This document shows positions 1-8,025 of a DNA stretch of 45,267 bases, piece by piece. The position numbers and the translations under genes are program-made. The notes beneath the pieces were generated by a model. The model had not been told where the DNA came from. It ran no database searches and saw only the letters and a program-made list of their open reading frames with translations. Source of the DNA: a virus. Within the stretch, counting starts at the first letter, position 1. Each line of letters starts with the position of its first letter. The DNA lies in the IMG/VR virus record IMGVR_UViG_3300006810_006621, positions 1 to 45,267 of that record; one strand, 5' to 3'.

Positions 1-950
1 TCTGGTAAAACAGGATAGTCAGTTATAAGTAAGTCTGCATTAAGATCATTCTGATAAGACTTCCTGAAATGATTTATATCAATCCCTCTATATAATGGAG
101 AATGATCATTTAATCTCCAGATTAATTTAGAGTAATCGAATAGAAACTCATCACATACCTCATCAAATTGTACTAGATTAGGTAGCTCCCCATTAACTGT
201 AGCTCCTCTGCTCTTTAGATTGCCTATTGAAGGAGTTCCTCTATGTCTGGCATATGAGTATAGATTAGCCATGATATATTGCATATCATCTATCTCATTA
301 GTCCTATTGACTATAATTGCCTGATTGGTTAAGTATGCTGCTATCAACCTTTCATCTTCATCGAAGTTTTCAAATCCTCTGGCATATGTAACATGCATTG
401 CAAAGAAACAAGATACTGACTTCCAGAATGATATATAATCCTCATCCTCAAAGTTTAGATTCCTTCCCTCTCCTCTGGTTAGGGACTTGGAAACTATACC
501 CGGCTTATACATCTTATTCAGTACATTTATACACCACTTCTTCACATCCTCATCACAGCAACCATCAAAGAAATAAGAGAATATAGATCCTTGGAAGTAT
601 GATCCTCCTGCTACACAATCTGAAGTTGTAGTATAGTTTAATTTTAGCCATTGAAATTCTAGATTGCCAGTATCATCAGATCCAGCTCTAGTATACCTGA
701 ACTGAGCTTGGAAGTCATGTGTTGCAGCTATTGGTATGGCTGCTAATGCCACATCAGATAGATCTTCCCAAACTGTCCAATTTATAGCATCCAGAGTGTA
801 CCTAAATTCCTTATCAAAAAATCTAGTTCCAGTTTCACCTACAAGTCCATCATTGAATGTTGAAATAGCAGTTATCCCATTGAGAGGATAATCCATGGTG
901 AAAATGACATTATCATTTATCTCTGTTAGTATGTTACCTGTTACTGCCAT
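1..950 (-). CDS. baseplate-distal structural protein, cut by window edge
   Basis: An open frame starts at an ATG (950-948) one base after the stop-side boundary of the preceding gene and runs without a stop to the left edge, giving at least 316 residues. The first ~120 residues look beta-rich (FTMDYPLNGITAIS, FQAQFRYTRAG); the following part is Cys-containing and more helical (FFDGCCDEDVKKWC, then NVLNKMYKPG). I do not recognise the family. It is the last gene of the baseplate/adhesin run, right after an Ig/PKD-rich protein, so a tail or baseplate structural role is inferred from position only. The C-terminus lies outside the window. Codon use matches its neighbours. Confidence 0.75.
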   Translation of the reverse strand, partial: MAVTGNILTEINDNVIFTMDYPLNGITAISTFNDGLVGETGTRFFDKEFRYTLDAINWTVWEDLSDVALAAIPIAATHDFQAQFRYTRAGSDDTGNLEFQWLKLNYTTTSDCVAGGSYFQGSIFSYFFDGCCDEDVKKWCINVLNKMYKPGIVSKSLTRGEGRNLNFEDEDYISFWKSVSCFFAMHVTYARGFENFDEDERLIAAYLTNQAIIVNRTNEIDDMQYIMANLYSYARHRGTPSIGNLKSRGATVNGELPNLVQFDEVCDEFLFDYSKLIWRLNDHSPLYRGIDINHFRKSYQNDLNADLLITDYPVLP

Positions 951-951
951 A

Positions 952-2571
952 TTATGGTGTTGTTATACTATGCTTTGTAGTTATTACAGAAGGATCAATT
1001 ATTGTTGATGATGCTGCTACTGCTATTGATGTCGATAGATAGAAATCATAGGTACTCCCTGATGGAGGTACTGTCCCAAATACTTCATTTTGAAATGTAA
1101 ATTCACCTGATCCATCTAGTGTTACTTGTATTGTTGTAGTTGAAATACCGGGAGATAATAATGTCTCCACACTAGCATGTCCATTTAATACATCTGCTGA
1201 TGCTTTAGCAACCCCTCCTCCTTTTGATAGATTAAACTGCAGATCTACTAATTCACCTGCTAATCCACCTCTAACTGCTAGATTATATAGCATATCATCT
1301 CCTGATGCCACTTCACTAACTGTTTCTAAATATACTCCTGTACTAGAGACTGTAATTGTAGTGGAATCAGATGAACTAACCCCATCAGTAATTACAATAA
1401 GTTCAAATACATAATCCCCATCAGTAGCTCCTGCTGGGAACTCTATTGTTGGAGTTAATGTACTACCATTTATTATTGTTGGAAATACTATTGCTCCTGA
1501 TGGTGATGCTGTTAAATGCCAAAAATATTCTATATCAACCACACCTGCTGCTGGAGTAGCTGTGCCTGTAAGTCCTACTGAGACTCCTGTTGTAGAGTTC
1601 ACTGTTCCAGATCCTGTAAGTCCTGCATCTACAGTAGGTGCATCTACTGGAGCTTCAGAGCTAGTCACTGTTATTGTAGTTCCTTGAGTATCTATTAATC
1701 CATCATTATCTGTTACCTTTAATTGAACTGGGAATATTCCTATTTGATTTATATTTCTTACTTCACAAGTTGCTGCTGTTGGTGTAGATAATGATAATAA
1801 TCCAACTCCTGCAGGGAATGACCAAAGGTACGCTGTAATGGATCCATCTGAATCAGTAGATCCTGATCCTGATAATAGAACTCCTGTTCTTTTGGCCCAC
1901 ATACTGAAAGTAGTTCCTGCTGCTAGTGTTGGTTCCCACCCTCCTCCAAATGTCAATATCAACTTATTTGTGCCAGTATCCCAGCTAACAATAGTTCCTA
2001 CTTTTGCAGGATCTCCAGTGTTATTATCTTGAACCCACACTTTTGTTAAATCACTATCATATGTATCAAAATATGTTGCATCTAGTGAATAAATTAATGC
2101 ATCAGACAATGTTTCTGTTATAACAAAAGTAAACTGATCTGTAATTGTTTCCACTACTACATCTGCATCTAACTGAACTCTATTTGCTAGTATTTTACCA
2201 ATATTTATAGTACCACCACCAGTTATATTTGCTACTGGAGGAACTAATGCAGCTGCATTGACTGTCACTGTTACTGTATCTGTGGCTGTCTGCCCATCAT
2301 CATCCATTACAGTTGCTTTAAATACATATACTGTATTCTCTGATAAATTTTCTACTACTGTGGATGCTGCATTTGGACTTACTATGTTTATCCCAGTATC
2401 AACTCCTACTAACTGCCAATTGTGAGATACTATAACTCCATCAGCATCTGATGCAATCATTGTCAACACTATTGAATCTTGTGGAGGATCCACTGTTACA
2501 TTTGGCCCTGCATCCACTACTGGACTAACTAAGGTCTTTGCTGTTATCTGTATTGTTAATGTATTGCTCAT
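952..2571 (-). CDS. PKD/Ig-like repeat adhesin-type tail protein
   Basis: 539 residues of repeated beta-sandwich domains. PKD-type signatures are visible near residues 20-105 (DAGPNVTVDPP, DADG, DDDGQTATDTVTVTV), again around 230-305 (GSGSTDSDGSITAYLWSFP, VTDNDG) and around 315-410 (DAGLTGSG, SSDSTTITVS). The C-terminal ~120 residues differ and may be a cap or binding domain. PKD domains usually mediate extracellular protein or glycan contacts. Position after the baseplate genes suggests a fibre-like, host-contacting virion protein. There is no signal peptide, as expected for a virion component. The start lies two bases after the previous stop. Very rich in Thr, Val, Ser and Asp. Confidence 0.7.
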   Translation of the reverse strand: MSNTLTIQITAKTLVSPVVDAGPNVTVDPPQDSIVLTMIASDADGVIVSHNWQLVGVDTGINIVSPNAASTVVENLSENTVYVFKATVMDDDGQTATDTVTVTVNAAALVPPVANITGGGTINIGKILANRVQLDADVVVETITDQFTFVITETLSDALIYSLDATYFDTYDSDLTKVWVQDNNTGDPAKVGTIVSWDTGTNKLILTFGGGWEPTLAAGTTFSMWAKRTGVLLSGSGSTDSDGSITAYLWSFPAGVGLLSLSTPTAATCEVRNINQIGIFPVQLKVTDNDGLIDTQGTTITVTSSEAPVDAPTVDAGLTGSGTVNSTTGVSVGLTGTATPAAGVVDIEYFWHLTASPSGAIVFPTIINGSTLTPTIEFPAGATDGDYVFELIVITDGVSSSDSTTITVSSTGVYLETVSEVASGDDMLYNLAVRGGLAGELVDLQFNLSKGGGVAKASADVLNGHASVETLLSPGISTTTIQVTLDGSGEFTFQNEVFGTVPPSGSTYDFYLSTSIAVAASSTIIDPSVITTKHSITTP

Positions 2572-2573
2572 AA

Positions 2574-3353
2574 TTATGGTACGTTATCGTAAACTGTAAA
2601 ATCTAAATCAAATTCCCTTGCTGTTACAAAGTTACCTGAATCTTGGAATTCTAAATCTCCATTCAATAGCTCTGCTGCAGTTACTGTCTTTGGTATATCT
2701 GCCCATGTTAATGCCACTGATGAAAATAGTATCTGTCCAATATTTCCTGAAGGTAAACTGTCTATGGTTATATATCCTAGAGGATCTAACTCTGGATCAT
2801 AGTAATTTTGAGTGAAATATTCTGTTGTTAATGTTGTTAATGATCCATGTGCTACTTCAATTGTATGATCACTCACTGTTGGCTCCATATTATCTCCTAA
2901 TACATGGAATATGATCACTACATCATCACTCCAGCATTTAGGATTCTCTCCATCATCTCTGAATTGGAGAGTTAATTTTGTGTAATTATAACCTGACTGC
3001 CCTGCAATTGGTGTAAACTTCAGCAAGTTGTAATTTGCCCAACTTAGAACATCATTATTGATCACATTGGCTAGTACAGGAACTCCATATGTAAGAGATC
3101 CTTTACTAATAGTTTCTATAACCTTAACCTTATTCAAAAGATCTCCCTCAGTATCTGTCATAGCAGCTGTGATCACTGCTGGATCAAATGTGTAAGTTGT
3201 ATCAGCATTTACTATTATTTCAATAGGTGATGTGAATGTAGGAGCATTATTTACAATTACTCCATCATATATACACATCACATGAAATGCAGTAGTTGAG
3301 TCATTATCAACTAAGGTATTTACTTCACTATCTATAACTATACTTTCTGGCAT
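2574..3353 (-). CDS. cadherin/CSPG-like Ig-fold tail protein
   Basis: 259 residues, all beta-rich. Two repeats resemble the cadherin/CSPG-type fold: around residues 35-150 (TSPIEIIVNADTTYTFDPA, TDTEGDLL, FTPIAGQSGYNY, FRDDG) and around 155-255 (EPTVSDHTIEVAHGS, YYDPELDPLGYITI, LEFQDSG). Such domains are structural or adhesive. The start overlaps the stop of the baseplate J-like gene by one base (TAATG), so translation is probably coupled and the product likely enters the baseplate or fibre network. No enzymatic motif is seen. The fold assignment rests on motif spacing only. Confidence 0.6.
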   Translation of the reverse strand: MPESIVIDSEVNTLVDNDSTTAFHVMCIYDGVIVNNAPTFTSPIEIIVNADTTYTFDPAVITAAMTDTEGDLLNKVKVIETISKGSLTYGVPVLANVINNDVLSWANYNLLKFTPIAGQSGYNYTKLTLQFRDDGENPKCWSDDVVIIFHVLGDNMEPTVSDHTIEVAHGSLTTLTTEYFTQNYYDPELDPLGYITIDSLPSGNIGQILFSSVALTWADIPKTVTAAELLNGDLEFQDSGNFVTAREFDLDFTVYDNVP

Positions 3354-4549
3354 TATAAGTCACTTAAAACGGTTTGTTGAAATGAAAAGTCTGCTACTGA
3401 AGGATAGAATATAGGATTGATATTCCCTGCATTATCCTCCAATATATTTCCATCGAGATCCATTAAAATGAATCCTCTTATCCTTGGTAATTTCCCTATA
3501 GGGATTATGATATCCTCATTAGGGAAGAATGTTGTATCTGATACATACTTTATGCTCTCATTATCCTTCACTATTTGAAGAATATCATCCCATTCAATTC
3601 TGTCTCCTTGCTGCCACAACCTCCAGTCTAAATACTTAGCAATGGCTATCTGGATCTCCTGTCTTATTTCATCAATAGGCTTATTCAGATCTACATCAGC
3701 TCTGAATGATAAATCTATGTACTCATAAGTTATATTCTCCAAGATAACATTTGTCACATTACCTGTGATTGAGTTGTAATCTGAGATATTGAAGTAAGAT
3801 GCAGCATCTACAATGAGATCATCTAGCTCTGCAGCTGTCAATGCTATCCCATTCTGAGTTGAAACTGCTAATTTTATCCTTCCTTGAGCATCTGATCCAT
3901 AAGAATACACATTTAGAATATCACTATTAACCTTCTGGAAGGCCTGAGTGATATAATCCAATGTTCCTCTAGCTGCTAAATTTACCCCTTCCATAATTCT
4001 AATCCTGAAGGTATCATCTCCTTCTAGATCTCTCCCTCCAAGTGCAGTAAATTCATTTGTCACATAACTGTGGCCAGTTGGTACTGGAGCTACTTTTGTT
4101 ATTGTATTGGCTGGTACTTTGGTTTTTAATCCTGTAGATTGTGATCTTACTAGTGCATATGAATACCCTGCAGATCCTATAGTCACATCAGTAACTAGCT
4201 CAAATGTTACTCCATTACCTGTGAAGAAATGGACACCTGCTTGATATGTTACTCCCACACTTGCTACTAACCTAACATAGGTACTTGATGCAGATGATAC
4301 GAACCTATCTGCTATTCCTCTTCTAGTTGCTATCTCATCTAAGTGAGATCCAAATGCAAACTCTGGGAATAAGTGACTCTCTACAAGAGCAATGTCTTTA
4401 ATGGCCTTCTGTCCTATCTTAGCACATCCATAAGCTACACCATTTAGAATAGATTCATCTGTGGCCTTAGTAACCTTACTTGTACTGTTAAAAAGGATTT
4501 CATACCAAATCCTTTTCAGTTCTTCTAATGATGTAAATCTTGTAATCAT
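3353..4549 (-). CDS. baseplate J-like (wedge) protein
   Basis: 398 residues with the layout of Mu gp47 / P2 gpJ-type baseplate proteins: a helical N-terminus (LEELKRIWYEILF), a central region with FPEFAFGSHLDEIATRRGI followed by a beta domain (GVTYQAGVHFFTGNGVTFEL), the typical ALGGRDLEGDDTFRIRI segment where family members show a conserved acidic GxD..R..., then TLDYITQAFQKV and a C-terminal domain. Length is normal for the family. It forms the wedge ring around the hub. It sits among hub, spike and fibre genes, which is the usual position. The start is ATG, one base after the previous stop. Confidence 0.8.
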   Translation of the reverse strand: MITRFTSLEELKRIWYEILFNSTSKVTKATDESILNGVAYGCAKIGQKAIKDIALVESHLFPEFAFGSHLDEIATRRGIADRFVSSASSTYVRLVASVGVTYQAGVHFFTGNGVTFELVTDVTIGSAGYSYALVRSQSTGLKTKVPANTITKVAPVPTGHSYVTNEFTALGGRDLEGDDTFRIRIMEGVNLAARGTLDYITQAFQKVNSDILNVYSYGSDAQGRIKLAVSTQNGIALTAAELDDLIVDAASYFNISDYNSITGNVTNVILENITYEYIDLSFRADVDLNKPIDEIRQEIQIAIAKYLDWRLWQQGDRIEWDDILQIVKDNESIKYVSDTTFFPNEDIIIPIGKLPRIRGFILMDLDGNILEDNAGNINPIFYPSVADFSFQQTVLSDL

Positions 4550-4550
4550 C

Positions 4551-5489
4551 CTATAGTGTTATTGTTTGAAGTACTGGCTCATCTAGTACTGTTTTTAATT
4601 CTAATGTTATCGATAAAGAGTCCATTGTATTCTTGATATCTGATACTCTCATCACTCTATATGAATCATCTCTTGCAAATGTATTCCTGTACTGCCTTAT
4701 CAGTATAGGGTATGCAATTGATGCTCTGTTGGATCCTGCTACTAATGAACTCTGGACACCATCCTCATCAAATTCTGGTGTCTTACCTCTTGTAAGAGTT
4801 GCTAGTACTAATGTGTTCTGCTCAAGTGTCTGATAGTATGTCAATACCTCAAAATCATTCTCACCTGATGCAAATGTTAATTTTCTATTTAGATCTATAC
4901 CATAAACCTTCTCACCTATTATATCCTCATCTACAACTGAGTTTATAGAAATACCTGTAGCTCCAAACCCTGTAGTGGATACTGAGGCTCCTCCTTCTGG
5001 AGTGTAATCCTCTTCTGTCAGATCATTCTCCATGGAGAGTCTAAACCAAGAATTCTCCTTATCACTGGATCCTATCTCCTTAGATAGGGATTCTAATGTC
5101 TGGTAGAACCTCAATGATGTATTAGATCTAATCCCTACTCCATTTCTACCCTTAGACACTGAAGATCTTAACCATTTTCTGGCATTCTTAGCTGTCTGTA
5201 ATGTTATCTTAATATTAGTAATGCTCTCCAGTAACTCCCAATAAGCAGCTGTGGTGCTCAATCTACCTTTATTTAGATCTATGACATCATCAACCCTATT
5301 AGATTCCTCTAGCAGCTCCTCAAGTATGTCAAATGGCTCATTATCTATCTTAGATATCTTCCCTGTATAGAATAGATAGATAGATTTATACTTAGTACTT
5401 ATGAAATCAACATATTTCTCTAAGTACTCAGTCAAAGGATACTTGGTATCATCCTCAAATCTTTCTATTATGCCTGAAGGTAATGCCAT
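4551..5489 (-). CDS. baseplate-region protein, function unknown
   Basis: 312 residues. The N-terminal half is helical and charged (ERFEDDTKYPLTEYLEKY, DILEELLEESNRVDDVIDL, ITNIKITLQTAKNARKWL). The C-terminal half is beta-rich, with a hydrophobic strand pattern (SSLVAGSNRASIAYPILI). No family is recognised with confidence. It is directly abutted by the hub-adaptor gene upstream and the J-like gene downstream (gaps of 0 and 1 base), which fits a baseplate wedge or gpW-like slot. The role is inferred from gene order alone. Confidence 0.6.
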   Translation of the reverse strand: MALPSGIIERFEDDTKYPLTEYLEKYVDFISTKYKSIYLFYTGKISKIDNEPFDILEELLEESNRVDDVIDLNKGRLSTTAAYWELLESITNIKITLQTAKNARKWLRSSVSKGRNGVGIRSNTSLRFYQTLESLSKEIGSSDKENSWFRLSMENDLTEEDYTPEGGASVSTTGFGATGISINSVVDEDIIGEKVYGIDLNRKLTFASGENDFEVLTYYQTLEQNTLVLATLTRGKTPEFDEDGVQSSLVAGSNRASIAYPILIRQYRNTFARDDSYRVMRVSDIKNTMDSLSITLELKTVLDEPVLQTITL

Positions 5490-6227
5490 TTAAAAAGGTA
5501 ATTTAGGTAAATTAATTGATTTACTAATATTGTTAGCTAGGGCATTAGCTCCTTTCTGGAGCAACCCAAATCCTGTACTTTTTATTACACTCAATGGATC
5601 AAATCCATTTATTCTACCACTTGATAGAGGAGCTAATGCTGTCAATGAAAGATTGTACTTCCACATCATATTGGAAGTCTGCTCATCCTGACTGATCTTA
5701 AAACTCTCCTTCTTCACTAAGAAGTTATGTCCTGACATTGGCATATATAGGAATAGCTGGTATGGCTTATCATATATATCCAGAGTTGATGACTTCAATA
5801 GGATTTTCTCCAACACCTTCAACGCACCATACCCTGTCTTTAATTTCGTATTTATGATGCTAGACTGGATCTCCAATCCTTTAATACCCCTCACACCTAA
5901 AACACTAGCTTTATCCAATGGAGGTGCTAATAATAATTTAAAGGATCTTCCAAAGGTACCATTTAATGTTATATTTTTAGGTACAAATGTAGAAGAATCT
6001 AATGCTGTAACTCCTCCCATTGTCTTTTTTATGTTAACAAGAGTCCTATCATCATAGTTTACTGCAGAAGGATTCACAGGAAATGTAAGGAAGTCCTCTG
6101 TATCACCTTTGGAATTAACTAGTTCTAAGGTAATAGCATAATATTCTATCTCATCAGGAAAAATTGCATTTGCTGCAGCTCTACCAACCTCATGAACTGT
6201 ATCTAATATTGCACCTTCTAAACTCAT
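5490..6227 (-). CDS. tail/baseplate hub-associated protein
   Basis: 245 residues. After a short amphipathic start, residues ~25-85 contain a beta region with FPVNPSAVNYDD, KKTMGGV and KNITLNGTFGR. This pattern is seen in phage tail proteins that bridge tube end and hub (LysM-associated, gp53-like group). A helical C-terminus ends SINLPKLPF. Start MSLEGAILD is ten bases after the endolysin stop. Location between endolysin and wedge genes supports a baseplate connector. The family link is recalled from motif style, not searched. Confidence 0.55.
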   Translation of the reverse strand: MSLEGAILDTVHEVGRAAANAIFPDEIEYYAITLELVNSKGDTEDFLTFPVNPSAVNYDDRTLVNIKKTMGGVTALDSSTFVPKNITLNGTFGRSFKLLLAPPLDKASVLGVRGIKGLEIQSSIINTKLKTGYGALKVLEKILLKSSTLDIYDKPYQLFLYMPMSGHNFLVKKESFKISQDEQTSNMMWKYNLSLTALAPLSSGRINGFDPLSVIKSTGFGLLQKGANALANNISKSINLPKLPF

Positions 6228-6236
6228 CTGATTGTC

Positions 6237-6677
6237 TTAACTTAACCTTCTGTATCCTAACACTCTGTATTCTGGGTAGGCTCTTATGTTGACCATGTTT
6301 GACTGATTGCCACCTAATGCATAGATATTATCTCCTTCCTTATTAATGAATAAGGCTACATGGCCTTTCCATGAGTTTACTGACTCTCTCCAGAACACTA
6401 CTACATCACCCACTTTTGGATTTGAGGTAGGCTGTCCTACTTTCATCCAAGATCTTGCATCTAACTTTCCTGAATACTCTACTCCAGCCTTCTTAGCAAT
6501 GTAGTTCACAAATGCTGAACACCATGCAGTGTCATCACTGTAATCATACCCAAGTTCTTTGAAGAATGCCTCTACTTCTGGATTGCTTTGGCCTGCACCA
6601 GTCCACTCCTTTAATCCATAGAACCCGAATGCTATCTCTAGCATATTTAACCTTTCTTGCTGTGTTACCATAATCAT
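6237..6677 (-). CDS. endolysin, TIGR02594-like CHAP-fold amidase/peptidase
   Basis: 146 residues matching the TIGR02594 family pattern along its length: FYGLKEWTGAGQSNPEVEAFF, then DDTAWCSAFVNYIAKKAG, ARSWMKVG, PKVGDVVVFWR, WKGHVALF, LGGNQSNMVNI and YRVLGYRRLS. Catalytic residues are likely Cys53 (WCSAF) and His106 (GHVALF), with Asn124 nearby. Such proteins cleave peptidoglycan cross-links during lysis or act as tail-associated hydrolases. No signal peptide is visible. Start could be 6677 or the ATG two codons downstream (6671); family members usually start close to the first helix, so either is possible. Its place inside the baseplate genes, 33 kb from the holin, leaves open a virion-borne role. 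Confidence 0.88.
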   Translation of the reverse strand: MIMVTQQERLNMLEIAFGFYGLKEWTGAGQSNPEVEAFFKELGYDYSDDTAWCSAFVNYIAKKAGVEYSGKLDARSWMKVGQPTSNPKVGDVVVFWRESVNSWKGHVALFINKEGDNIYALGGNQSNMVNIRAYPEYRVLGYRRLS

Positions 6678-6703
6678 AAATATAATGAATTCATATCAAT
6701 TTA

Positions 6704-7123
6704 TTACCCTACTACTCCATTTATCTGAGCTATCTGTGATGTGACTGTAGCTTCTAATGCTGTCTGATCTGATAGTAATGTTACTTTCTCTGCTGCAATT
6801 ACTGAAGGGATAGGTGTTATTACTGGAGCTCCATTTGCTGCTAATGCTACTAAGTCCTCACATTTATCATCAGTTTCTATTACTCCTGCTGTCTCAATAT
6901 CATCTGCATGAGCATCCTCTTCAGTCTGGATCTCAGTTGAATAATCTGATACAGTAGACTTGTATGCATCTGTAACTGCATCTGATTCCACTTGAGTTAG
7001 TATCTCATCATCAACTAATGTCTGCATATTATCAAAAAAAGTTTGCATATCAGCTAATTGATCAACTAGAGGCTGTAACTTTCTTGATTTACTTGATGCT
7101 GTGGTTCTTCCTGCTGATGCCAT
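6704..7123 (-). CDS. small helical baseplate-region protein, unknown
   Basis: 139 residues, Ala/Thr/Asp-rich and predicted largely helical by eye, with heptad-like stretches at residues ~16-80 (LQPLVDQLADMQTFFDNMQ, EIQTEEDAHADDIE) and a C-terminal helix. It has one Cys. No domain is recognised. It lies between the spike gene (start two bases after that stop) and the endolysin. A chaperone, spike accessory or small structural role is possible; nothing in the sequence decides this. Confidence 0.6.
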   Translation of the reverse strand: MASAGRTTASSKSRKLQPLVDQLADMQTFFDNMQTLVDDEILTQVESDAVTDAYKSTVSDYSTEIQTEEDAHADDIETAGVIETDDKCEDLVALAANGAPVITPIPSVIAAEKVTLLSDQTALEATVTSQIAQINGVVG

Positions 7124-7125
7124 TG

Positions 7126-8025
7126 TTAATTAATTAATGTTGAAAATCTCCTGATCAAATCAGTTGCTGTTAAAATACTATCTGGACTTAATGGCTTTTG
7201 ATCAATTGTCTTTGTCTGAATGTACATTTTCAATAAATCTATGATCAACTGCCTTAGATCCTCACTACTATTCTTTATATGGAATCCTGCTTCATTGATA
7301 GTAAAATCATTCCCTGCTGCATCTGCCCAGACAAATCCTCCATCCTTGATAGTCATTTCATTCTCATACCTATCTACATATGTTAAGATCCCAGCCTTAG
7401 TTAATGCTAAGGTAGATATCTCATCTTCTTTTGATGCTATCTTGATGTTAAGTTCATTCTCAGCAAATATATTTAGAATGTCATCAGATTTGATATCTGC
7501 AGATCCATCTAAATTGAAACTGATAGATGTTGTTTTATCCCCACCTTGGACTTTCACACCAAACCCACCTTTGTCCTGCTCATCAGATATTATAGATACT
7601 GTATAGCTCTTATCCTTAATTGACATTACTCTGGAGACTCTAGTATCATCACTATCTAATTCATCAACTAATGAACCTTCTCTATATGGAGAGCTACCAG
7701 CTGGCTCCTGAAGAATCCCAAATATGATAACCTGATCATACTTTGGAGTTGACACCCAACTAATAAGGGATCCTCTATCTTCTGCCCTAACTGGGAATAT
7801 TAACTCTCTAATTATATGCTTTGGAATAGCCACTTCTCTTAGTGGATAATTAGCATCTGTGAGTATCATGCAATATCCTGTCTCATACACCTTCCTAATA
7901 TACTCACTCCTATCAATATCCACTGGTATGATGATCCATCCAGTTCCAGATGAAGGCCTACCTTCAGGAGATAGGTTTAATATCTTCCCAGTTTCTTTGT
8001 ATTTATGTATAGCCTTTTTAAGCAT
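7126..8025 (-). CDS. baseplate spike-like protein (gpV/gp45 type)
   Basis: 299 residues. The middle part fits an OB-fold followed by repetitive short strands: IIFGILQEPAGSSPYREGS is the typical loop after the OB barrel, and residues ~140-240 show the hydrophobic-polar repetition of a triple-stranded beta-helix (ISFNLDGSADIKSDDILNIF, GGFVWADAAGNDFTINEAG). The C-terminal ~50 residues are helical rather than the metal-binding tip of P2 gpV. The start overlaps the end of the hub gene by eight bases, supporting a hub-spike pair. A membrane-piercing tail tip role is inferred from fold and position. Confidence 0.65.
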   Translation of the reverse strand: MLKKAIHKYKETGKILNLSPEGRPSSGTGWIIIPVDIDRSEYIRKVYETGYCMILTDANYPLREVAIPKHIIRELIFPVRAEDRGSLISWVSTPKYDQVIIFGILQEPAGSSPYREGSLVDELDSDDTRVSRVMSIKDKSYTVSIISDEQDKGGFGVKVQGGDKTTSISFNLDGSADIKSDDILNIFAENELNIKIASKEDEISTLALTKAGILTYVDRYENEMTIKDGGFVWADAAGNDFTINEAGFHIKNSSEDLRQLIIDLLKMYIQTKTIDQKPLSPDSILTATDLIRRFSTLIN

